In this document: positions 49,787 to 58,100 of the stretch, in pieces
How the letters are laid out: each line of letters opens with the position of its first letter
How positions within the stretch are numbered: the stretch's first letter is position 1
Assembly (NCBI GenBank): GCA_038503035.1
Contig: JAVSML010025226.1
Coordinates: 205,949 to 269,948, forward strand
Direction: 5' to 3'
DNA from: Crocodylus rhombifer
Taxonomy: Eukaryota; Chordata; Crocodylia; Crocodylidae
DNA: 64,000 nucleotides
Translations under genes and position numbers: made by a program
The notes under the pieces: model-generated
What the model was told of the DNA's origin: nothing
What the model saw: only the letters and a program-made list of their open reading frames with translations
The model's database searches: none

Positions 49787-51275
49787 ATTTCATAGATTTC
49801 ATAGACATTAGGGCTGGAAGGGACCTCGGGAGATCATCGAGTCCAGCCCCCTGCCCAAAGGGCAGGAAGTCAGCTGGGGTCATAGGATCCCAGCAAGATA
49901 AGCATCCAATTTACTCTTGAAGGTGTTCAATGTAGGTGCTTGAACCACCTCCGCTGGCAGACTGTTCCAGACCTTGGGGGCTCGGACAGTAAAGAAATTC
50001 TTCCTTATGTCCACCCTGAAACGGTCTTGCAGGAGTTTGTGACCGTTCGATCTAGTCATCCCTTGGGGCGCTCTGGTGAACAAACGTTCCCCCAGATCCT
50101 GGTGGTCACCCCTGATAAACTTATAGGTGGCCATCAGATCACCCCTGAGCCTACACTTTTCCAGGCTAAAGAGTCCCATGGCTCTCAGCCTGTCATCGTA
50201 AGATCTGTTTTCCTGACCTCTGATCATGCGCATGGCTCTCCTCTGGACTCTCTCAAGCTTCTCCACATCCTTTTTGAATTGTGGAGCCCAAAACTGGACG
50301 CAGTACTCCAGCTGCGGCCTCACCAAGGCCGAGTACAAGGGGAGAATGATGTCCCAGGATTTGCTCGAGAAGCATCTATGGATGCAAGCCAGCGTTTTGG
50401 TCGCTTTATTAGCCGCAGCATCACATTGCAGACTCATGTTCATCTTGTGGTCAATGATGACCCCCAAGTCTCTTTCTTCTGTAGTGCTATCCAACGTAGC
50501 ACTGCTGAGCCTATAAGGATGCTGCAGGTTCTTCCTCCCAAGGTGGAAAACCTTGCATTTTTCGGTGTTAAACACCATGAGGTTCTCGTCTGCCCATTTG
50601 CTGAGCTTGTCCAGGTCAGCCTGGATCACCCGCCTATCTTCTGGCGTGGATGCTTTGCCCCAAAGTTTGGTGTCATCGGCGAACTTGGCCAGTCCACTCC
50701 TGACTCCAGTGTCCACATCGTTAATGAAGATATTGAACAGTATGGGTCCCATGACAGAGCCTTGAGGGACCCCACTGGTCACAGGGCACCACGATGAGTG
50801 ACTGCCATCAATTACAAACCTCTGGGTCCAACCACGGAGCCAATTTCCCAGCCAGCGGATCGTGGTGGAGCCAAGGCCGCAACTGGCCAGTTTGGCCAAG
50901 AGGTGATCATGGGATACCAGATCAAAAGCTTTTTTGAAGTCAAGATATATGACATCAATCTCTTCTCCCTCGTCCAGGTGATAGGTCACCCGGTCATAGA
51001 AGGAAATGAGATTGGTCAAACAAGACCTACTCGCAACAAACCCGTGCTGGCTATCCCTTAGGATGTTAGCCTGGGCCAGTCCCTCAAGGATGGCCTCCTT
51101 AATAAACTTTTCTAAGATCTTCCCCAGGATAGAAGTCAGGCTAATGGGCCTGTAGTTAGCCGGATCCACTCTCCTCCCTTTCTTGAAGATCGGCACCACA
51201 TTGGCCTTCTTCCAGTCTTTGGGCACTACACCGGAGCGCCAGGAGTTTTCAAAGATCTGTGCCAGGGGCTGGGCT
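49787..51275 (-). mobile_element. Young CR1 LINE, 5'-truncated
   Basis: On the - strand it ends with the CR1 3' tail (GGGCTGGACTCGATGATCTC...CCAGCCCTAATGTCTATGAA, then the ATCTATGAAA repeat). It starts abruptly at about 51275 within the reverse transcriptase ORF (reads AQPLAQIFENSWRSGVVPKD just upstream of the methionine frame). 5' truncation and a terminal short repeat are standard for CR1 target-primed insertion. It lies inside the LTR-like repeat. It is far less decayed than every other CR1 in the window. Confidence 0.93.
49880..51274 (-). CDS. CR1 ORF2 reverse transcriptase, C-terminal 448+ codons open
   Basis: The partial product covers the reverse transcriptase and the C-terminal domain of CR1 ORF2p; the endonuclease domain is lost with the 5' end. 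Counting from the methionine at 51226: YRPISLTSILGKILEK at residues 25-40, the catalytic IYLDFKKAFD at 93-102, SGVPQGSVMGPILFNIFIND at 151-170, and the FADD box (KFADDTKL) at 181-188. The tail motif YCVQFWAPQFKKDVEKLER is also present. All three catalytic aspartates (one in YLDF, two in FADD) are present. The open frame continues upstream of the methionine to the truncation point. No promoter or start remains, so the copy cannot move itself. Confidence 0.92.
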   Translation of the reverse strand, partial: AQPLAQIFENSWRSGVVPKDWKKANVVPIFKKGRRVDPANYRPISLTSILGKILEKFIKEAILEGLAQANILRDSQHGFVASRSCLTNLISFYDRVTYHLDEGEEIDVIYLDFKKAFDLVSHDHLLAKLASCGLGSTTIRWLGNWLRGWTQRFVIDGSHSSWCPVTSGVPQGSVMGPILFNIFINDVDTGVRSGLAKFADDTKLWGKASTPEDRRVIQADLDKLSKWADENLMVFNTEKCKVFHLGRKNLQHPYRLSSATLDSTTEERDLGVIIDHKMNMSLQCDAAANKATKTLACIHRCFSSKSWDIILPLYSALVRPQLEYCVQFWAPQFKKDVEKLERVQRRAMRMIRGQENRSYDDRLRAMGLFSLEKCRLRGDLMATYKFIRGDHQDLGERLFTRAPQGMTRSNGHKLLQDRFRVDIRKNFFTVRAPKVWNSLPAEVVQAPTLNTFKSKLDAYLAGIL

Positions 51276-52035
51276 ATTTACCGCAACTTCGTTCTAGCCG
51301 GTCTCCCCTCTTATTTGTAAGAGGGTGAGGCCAGGTGAGTGAATAAAACAAATTTTTACTTCACTTTATATCTACTCCGTAATAACTTCTACTACTAACA
51401 TCCCATCTCAATGAGCTGTTGACCAGTTCTGGGACCTAAGGAGTCGGCAGCCGCACCTATCATTGGACTAGTTCCAGTGGTGGAAAGCAAGGGCTTGCTC
51501 CGGAACCCTGTGAACCAACAGACATCCTATAGACTTATTACAGAAAACTAACAACTTACTCTAACTTGTCTACTTGTGCCAACTCGGTGAACCTCAAAGG
51601 CGGTTATAAAGCTACCTCCAAGCCCGCCCCACAAGCCGCGCGCTCGCACAGCTCCGTAAAGCCCACGGCTCCCCAAGTGGTGCCGGAACCACTAGCCCAG
51701 CATTCAGCCACAATGTCCAGTTTTGAGCCCCACTCTTTAAGAAGGATATAGACAGTTTGGAAAGAGTCCAGTACAGAGTGACAAATATGATTTAGGGGCC
51801 TGGGAAGCATAACTCCCTGGGGAAATGTCTCTGGGAAGACATTTCTCATTATAATGGCGTTCAAGCATTGGAACAGGTTACCTAGAAAAGTTGTGGAATC
51901 TCCATCCTTGGAAATCTTTAAGAGCAGGTTGAACAGACACCTGCCTGGAGTGGTTTAGTTGAAATAATCCTGTCTTGAGCAGGAGGCTGAACTAGATGAC
52001 CTCATGAGGCCCCTTCCAGTTCTACTTTCCTATGG

Positions 52036-53339
52036 CAGGGGATGGCAAATATTTTGGCTGGAGGACTACTTAAAGAGTTTTGGTGAGCTGTCAAAGGCCG
52101 CAAGGGTAGGCCCACCCCATGACAGATGCCCCACCCCAAGGTTGCCATCTTGAGACCAGAAGTCCTGCCCCTAATCCGTTTACCACCAGAAGTCATTCTT
52201 TTTGCCTCAGAAGTACTCCTTTTGGGGAGGAGGATGCCATCTTGAAACCTGAAAAAAACCAAATTGTATACTAAAACAAAACAAACATCTACTATAACTT
52301 CTTTTAATTTTTTTTTTAAAACTATTTTTGTGCTGATTTATGTGTGTTTGCATAGTGTATCTAGAGGTAATTGCATAATAGGTCAAAATACAGTCTTATT
52401 TTTAAATGTTGTGTATGGTGGAGTGTGGGGGTTGTATAGGGTGTGGCAGGTGGGTGGGTGGGTGTGGAAGGGTGTGGATGCAGAGTATGTGGTTGGAAGG
52501 TGTGAGGAAAGGTGTGTGTGTGTGTGTGTGTGTGTGGTGGGATTGGGGCGTGGGAGTGTATGGGGGCTGTGGGAGGGTATGGGTATGCTTGGGGGGTGTG
52601 GGAGGGTGTGGGGTGTGTGTGTAGTTATGGTGGGAGTGGGGGGATGTGGGAGTGTGTGGGGGCTATGGTGTTATGGTGTGGGGGGGTATGGTGGGTAGTG
52701 GGGTGTGTGTGGGGGGAAGTCCTCAGAGTCCCTGGAGTATGTGAAGCTGCATGTGGTGGCAGTCAGCAGTGCACAGCTCCCCACGGAGGTAGCAGCAGCA
52801 CGTGGGGCCAGCCACACCTGGCCCAATAGGGGACACGTGGTGGCAGGGTGCGGGGATAGTCCCACTGGCTCCATAGTGCACAGCTCCCACACTCTGACCC
52901 CAGTCCCCACTTTCAGGTGGCGGCAGCATGCAGGACCAGCCCCACCCAGCCCCATAGCAAGCAGCTTCTGTGTTACTGCAGTGTTTGTGGCCACCTGGCC
53001 CGGTGGGGCCCTTGCTTGCATTTCCAGGATTGCAGGCAGGGAGGCTGAGAACAGCTATGGGGTGGCCAGGCACAAGTTCTGCCAGGAAAAGCCTTCTTGT
53101 CTCTAGCATACACTGGCTTGGGGCTTGATGGCTCAGGGCTGGGGCAGCTCAGGCCTGGCTGGGGTGGAGGAGTTGGTTGCTTGGCAGCCAGAGCTGCACC
53201 TCCTGCATGGAGGTGCCAGCTTGCAGAGAGACAGCCCAGGGTCAGGGTTTACAAAAGACTTACAGAGGGGCTCTGTGGGCTGGATGAAATTGCCTGGCAG
53301 GCTGGACTCAGGCTGTGGGCCATATTTTGCCCACCTCTG
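52036..53339. mobile_element. Non-autonomous hAT-type element
   Basis: An exact 8-bp target duplication TCCTATGG flanks it (52028-52035 and 53340-53347), the size made by hAT transposases. The ends are CAGGGGATGGCAAATATTTT and, at the right, ...CCATATTTTGCCCACCTCTG. The reverse complement CAGAGGTGGGCAAAATATGG matches the common CAG..GGGCAAAATAT hAT end. It sits exactly at the 3' end of the old CR1. It carries no transposase; the interior is a G-rich GT minisatellite (52415-52725) and a GC-rich block. Long frames here (up to 144 codons, GGVWGLYR-type) are minisatellite translation, not genes. Confidence 0.85.
52415..52725 (+). repeat. G-rich GT minisatellite with (GT)n core
   Basis: Irregular repeats of GTGGGAGTGTGTGGGGG-like units surround a pure (GT)12-13 run (52512-52536) and (GGGT)n near 52450-52464. 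Many closely spaced runs of three or more G occur on the + strand. It lies wholly inside the hAT-type element. Confidence 0.9.
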
Positions 53340-53347
53340 TCCTATGG

Positions 53348-53819
53348 GCTGGCTAATCCTGCTGAAAATTTGAACCTTGGTCTGTTCCTTGGTTTTCCAT
53401 CTTTATTTTCTATGCTTTTGGATACATACATTGACAGATGTCAGTAGCTGTCATGTCCTACCTCTTTGATACATGGGTGCTGTCTGTTAGTTGGGACAAA
53501 TGCTCAGTTGAGTCTCCAGGATAATGAAAAAGGAGGAATGATACAGATGTCATGGACTATAGTTCATGTTACTAAATGAGCATTTAAGTTGTAGTTTAAC
53601 AAAACACATAAGCATGTGTCTAAGTTTAAATAGATTATCAAGGACTGCTTAGATGCTTTTGCTGAACCAAAACTTTAAGACAGAGAAAGATGAATGATTT
53701 TGTTGTTGGCATAATTCCTCTTCTGCTGTGGTTACTCTATGTCAGGCACCTATAGAAACAATTTAACAAAAGGAGGCCTTGTAGTGAACGTGGTACAAGG
53801 ACCGAGTCCCACACTCACT
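53348..53819. other. Unique interval, no gene seen
   Basis: About 470 bp between the hAT-type element and the nested MITEs. No gene, RNA or repeat recognised. Confidence 0.5.
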
Positions 53820-53906
53820 GGGCAAGTCTACATGAGATGCTTAACTTGAGATTAAAGCTAATTACTGATCAGTAAGCATCACCATCCACACTTGCATATG
53901 CTTACT

Positions 53907-54335
53907 GGGCACGTCTACACATGCCTCTTTTAAGATGCATGGCCATTTTTAAGATGCATTAAGTGTGCATGTCTACATATGTGCACCCTTAATGCACCTT
54001 AAAAATGACAATTTAAGCCCATGTGAACCTAAGTTTGATACCTGCATAATACAGGTATCAAATTTAGGCACAAATAATTAAATTGCCTTAACATATGCCC
54101 AGATGCTCTAATGCACATTAACGTGGTGTGTGTCAGTGGATAAACACCAAGTTAATGTGCATTAGCATGTCTGCACATGTGCGCTAATGTGACTTAGGTA
54201 TTCACGCCTAAATTTAATGCATCTTAATGTGCATTATTGCATCCACATGTACATGCGTGCCTAAGTTGCCTTAATGCACATTAAGCAAAGGCACACTCAG
54301 TTTAGGCATGCATAAATACACATGTAGACATGCCC
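53907..54335. mobile_element. Inner Harbinger-like MITE with ACT target duplication
   Basis: The ends are GGGCACGTCTACACATG (53907-53923) and, reverse complemented, GGGCATGTCTACATGTG (54319-54335); 14 of 17 match. ACT on both sides (53904-53906 and 54336-54338) is a 3-bp target duplication. Removing the element restores a plausible outer-MITE string (GCTTACT|GAGCAGTAATT). The 429-bp interior is AT-rich with many TTAATGCACATTAA-type short palindromes and a strong hairpin at 54028-54068. Confidence 0.85.
54028..54068. repeat. Subterminal hairpin of the inner MITE
   Basis: CCTAAGTTTGATACCTG pairs with CAGGTATCAAATTTAGG around CATAATA, with one mismatch. It shares the TTTGATACCTG/TATCAAATTT core with 39372-39409. 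Confidence 0.9.
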
Positions 54336-54361
54336 ACTGAGCAGTAATTTGCTCTAATAAT

Positions 54362-54403
54362 GAGTAAATTTGCTACCTGGAAATACAAGTAGCAAATTTA
54401 CTC
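54362..54403. repeat. Subterminal hairpin of the outer MITE
   Basis: GAGTAAATTTGCTAC pairs perfectly with GTAGCAAATTTACTC around CTGGAAATACAA. This is the same position class and a sequence variant of the hairpins at 39372-39409 and 54028-54068. Confidence 0.9.
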
Positions 54404-55102
54404 CCAATTACTTGCAGCCCAGCTGACTGTGCAGTAAGCTATCTCCTGCCTCTGGGAGCTGCTTGCAGCTGGGGAAGGCTCTGCCACCTGAACCCAGGCA
54501 GGAACGATATCCCCCTGCTCAGGCAGCATGGAGCTCCCAGCCTCCACTTCACAGTCATGATTGGGGGCCAGGGCTAGGAGATTTTTATTTCCCAGGCCCT
54601 GTTTTGCAATTGCCCAGTCCTAGCTCCATGATCCTGGGGCCGGGGCTGAGACATTTTTATCTAGAATCTGCCAGCCCAGGCCCCAAAACCATGGAGCTCA
54701 GGCTGGGAGAGAAGAATCTCCCAGCCACAGCCCTACAATTGTGACTGTGGAGCTGGGGCTGGGAGCTCCCTGCTACCTGGGCAGGGGGGACATTGTCTCC
54801 ACCCAGGCTCTGGTGGCAGAACCCGTCCTGGCAGCAGACGGCTCCTGGGGACAGGGAGCAATGTCCCAAGCCCCAGCAGGAGGCAGCTGTCTTCTGGCCC
54901 CCTGTGCCTGCTCCCTGCCAGCCCTTGGATGAGCTCCCTCTACTTGCTTCAGGGAGCTGGTGCAGGGCCAGTGGGAGCCAGAGCAAACTGTTGTCATGAG
55001 AAGCAAATCTGCTCCTACATCCCTGCACGTGTAGATGCCTGCCCAAGGTAGGTTTACTCTAGAGTAGTTTACTCCTGAGCATTTGCTCATATAGACATGC
55101 CC

Positions 55103-58100
55103 TCTCTTCTTTTTCATCCAGTGGAGAGCCTGCTACAATACCAACAGCTGTTTACAGAGCTAAGACTGATACAAAATAGTAGCAAACATTAAGTGTGATG
55201 GAGCTGTGTGCTGCTGTGGAGTGTGACCCCAACCCAAGAAATTTTTTCCCCAGGAGTGGAGAGTAGCCGAGAGTCACATAGTGATTTAATGCTGGTGGAG
55301 TGTGGGGGGACAGATGCAGGAGGGTAGCAGACCTAGCTCTAATACTGCACAGGCTGTTGTATAAGATTAATGACTATGGACTACTCTCTATTTTCCTCTC
55401 TGCAACTGTGAGGAATTGTTTCCAAAATCAGTCTGCTCTTGGCTAGCCAGCAAACAGATAATAAGATCCCTGTGTGTTAAATATGCACAGCTGTATGCCT
55501 GACATGGCTGATCCATCGGCACTCTGAGACCATGTGCCGGCTGCTTTGCTCAGGGTGAGCAAGGAGGAAATACATTAGAGTGAAAGTCCACAATATGGCT
55601 AAGAAGCAAGCTCCTTTTCCACCCTTTTGCTCTGCTTCTCTGGGCTCTTGATACTTCCCGGCCTCCACATATTTCCGTTGGCTTCCATTACATTCTCCTT
55701 ATGTTTGAAAGCACAAGGAACTTTTCTTTCTCCTTTTAAAAAAGCAAGTTTCCAGGTGGGCCTTTCCCAAGCTCTCAGAGCAGTAATTCTTACCTCCCCA
55801 AGGTGGTGATTCAGAGGAATTGGCCAGTCAAGTGACTCATGGAGCTTTCTCATGCCCCTCTTTTATTGGCTGACACTTTCTCTCACTAACAATTTCAACA
55901 GCACTCTGGGCCAAGTCCTCAGGACTTTCCCCAAAACTCCCATACTTTGTGATCTGCATCTGGCACACTTTTCTGCAGCTGGAAAGGCAGAAAATCCACG
56001 TGTTCTGAGCACACTGTTTTGCTGCTCCCTTAACCAGACACAAGGGTGGGTCTGAGGATCAGGAGAAACATCTCTGGCCAAGAGAGCCAAAAGCAGGAGC
56101 CTCCAAGCAGGGCTTCTTGCTCCACATTCAGGAATGGATGTCAATAGGGGCTCTTCATTGCTCAAGATGTTTGAAAATCAAGTCACACTGACTCGGGCTC
56201 AGAAACCTAAATATCATGATGCTCTTCCTGAAAGTCTTGGCCTGTGAAAGAGTGAGAGCACTGAGGTCTTGTCCACTTCCCTATAGGGGTCCTACTGAGT
56301 TCAGTAAAACATATTATATACAAGCTCCTTATCAACTACTTGTGGGAGAGGGGGGAGAGAAATAAACATTTATCTTCAGGGACTGTGACTTGGCATAACT
56401 CTTACAGTTTCACTTCCAGTTTAAGTTGAATATCTTGCTTATAAATGAGGAATGTCATCACTGTTCTATTGACAGATGCATAAGTCCTTTAAACCATGAT
56501 TTTATTATATAAACTTTCTTGCCACTGGAATCCTGTCAGTGCTGTTATGGAAGGACTTTCTTCCCCAGGTGTAACCGTGCAAACATTATGGTTATAGCAC
56601 AAAGTCCAGCTTGGTTAGATTCTGTCACATAAATATACGTTCTGTTAAATCAAACACAGCTTGTACTCTGTGGGAAAACACCATTTATAAGTAGTTGTTT
56701 GAGATCCACCAGATAACCCAGCATGTAAAAATAGTTAGTTCCTTTAAAATGTAGTTCGTGGGAAAATGTTCAAATGAATAGCAGTAATTAAACTATGTAG
56801 GTGAGAACTGTCCTTGGATTTTTTTTCTATGCTTGCATTTTACACGGTGATTGCTGTGCTATTTTGCAACTGAAGGGATACCCAGAATCAGTGAGGGAAT
56901 CCTTGCAGAGAAGCTTGTTGCAGACAGTCACAATGTATCTGTCTGGAAAAAGAGGAAATGCTAATGCTTTGGAACATTCTGTATGCAGAACCATGGAGCT
57001 GGCTAAAGTTTCATACAAGGCAACATGCTTGAGTTTACTACTAAATGAATTCAAGAATTAATCCTTCCTCAATCACTCCTCTCCTTTTGAAGTGTGATAT
57101 TGTTCGCAATGTCTGAAACCTCAACTGGCTTTAGAACTACTTACCACAATAAAGTGAAATGAATATAAACAATTGCTGAGGAAAGTAAATTAAGTTTATC
57201 ATAATCTTTTGGGGAATTGCAATTGCTATGATTAGAATATAGGAAACTGCCCAAAAAATGTTTAAAAAAAAGCCCCAGACAGAACATCCAAACCCTGGTT
57301 GGAATGCCTTGGAATCTATAATGATTAGGGTATTTATGTTCCCCTGATAATAAGAAAAGCCAAAAAAATTATAAAATATGCTGGCACGGATATATTACAA
57401 TTTATAATCTTTCTCTTCATGCCTTTCAATTAGCCGTGGACAAAACACTGTGCCTATCTCTGATCCCAAACCAGAAACACTTGTGTGACTCCCCATTCAC
57501 TATAGAAGAATACTTTAATGGCTGCCACAGCAATGAGAGAGTCTATGGGTCAACACCTAGAAATGAATCTGAACCAAAATGTCTTATCCCAACGTCCCAG
57601 AAAATGCAAGTCATCATCCAAACTGTGTCCTTTATACTGAAGCAAACCAGAAGCCTGGAGGCAGGTGGATTTGAAAGCATTTAGGGCCAGATGTTTAAAT
57701 TACAAGCACTGCAGTTGAAGTTAGTGGTCTACATACCTTTTGAGGATATGGACCTAGAGAGGCAAATCCTATCTAAATATTCCCAGGCATCTAGTTCCAG
57801 ATTTTCAGCAGGAATATAGTCCTCTAATCCCAACTTCAATATCCTTGAGGATCTGAATCCTGGTAGATCTTTTCAAAAGCATCTTGGGCCTTAGCATAGT
57901 TCAACCTGTAGCCTTTTTTGGAAACACAAAGTGTCTACTACATCAGCAAGTTCATAAGTACCTAAAAACATGAACAAATTAAAGGGGCAGGACCAGGATT
58001 TGGATGATTTGCAAGATGCATCAAACAGTGAGAGAAGTAGATTGGATTGCAAAGATTTGATGGTCAAAACTATGTGCCTGTCCTGTCTGCACATGTCATG

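Larger units (their letters stand above)
49090..51714. mobile_element. Unclassified LTR-like repeat inserted in old CR1
   Basis: Placed by its flanks: the old CR1 codes ...RTHLEYY up to 49089 and QF.APLFKKD from 51715. The insert holds two copies of a roughly 115-bp segment, 49571-49685 and 51411-51528 (GAGCTGTTGACCAG, then GGCAGCCGCACCTATCATTG, GACTAGTTCCAGTGGTGGAA, AGCAAGGGCTT). They lie on either side of a later CR1 insertion (49787-51275). Removing that CR1 leaves the copies about 350 bp apart, like a tandem unit. TATAAAG at 49384 and TGGTGCCGGAACC near 51689, close to a retroviral tRNA-Phe primer-binding string, hint at an LTR. No coding region, no clear target duplication. Confidence 0.45.
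46925..52035 (+). repeat. Old CR1 LINE, fragmented by nested insertions
   Basis: Three collinear + strand pieces. 46925-47460 covers the pre-RT region (AAAGTGTCCAGGAGAGCTGG, ...GCAGGAACAAGCTATCCCAA). 48079-49089 covers the reverse transcriptase, including SQGSVWGPILSNIFIHDLG-like sequence, the FVDDTKLGGVVDAVEGKLG box (48709-48765; FADD changed to FVDD) and RTHLEYY. 51715-52035 resumes at QF*APLFKKDIDSLERVQYR and runs to the 3' end (GACCTCATGAGGCCCCTTCC, AGTTCTACTTTCCTATGG). The frame is full of stops. The piece junctions show that the intervening blocks are later insertions. Confidence 0.88.
53820..55102. mobile_element. Outer Harbinger-like MITE
   Basis: The ends are GGGCAAGTCTACATGAG (53820-53836) and, reverse complemented, GGGCATGTCTATATGAG (55086-55102); 15 of 17 match. 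The flanks are ACT and TCT, a possible one-off 3-bp target duplication. Inside are a second complete MITE (53907-54335), a hairpin at 54362-54403 and a GC-rich 600-bp block (54430-55040) with repeated GGGGCTGGGAG-type phrases. There is no transposase; frames of 93-129 codons are GC-rich chance frames. The AGTAAATTT...AAATTTACT hairpin and GTGCAGTAAGCT string resemble the right end of the 35.9-39.5 kb element. Confidence 0.75.

Noticed and set aside
49940..50797. 285-codon open frame on the + strand
   Set aside because: It is antisense to the CR1 reverse transcriptase, whose motifs fix the true strand.
52264..53106. Glycine/valine/cysteine-rich frames up to 144 codons
   Set aside because: They translate a GT-rich minisatellite and GC-rich filler inside a non-autonomous hAT-type element. 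They have no domain and several frames are equally open.
54463..55117. Frames of 93-129 codons on both strands
   Set aside because: They lie in the GC-rich interior of a MITE, all frames are similarly open, and none has a motif.
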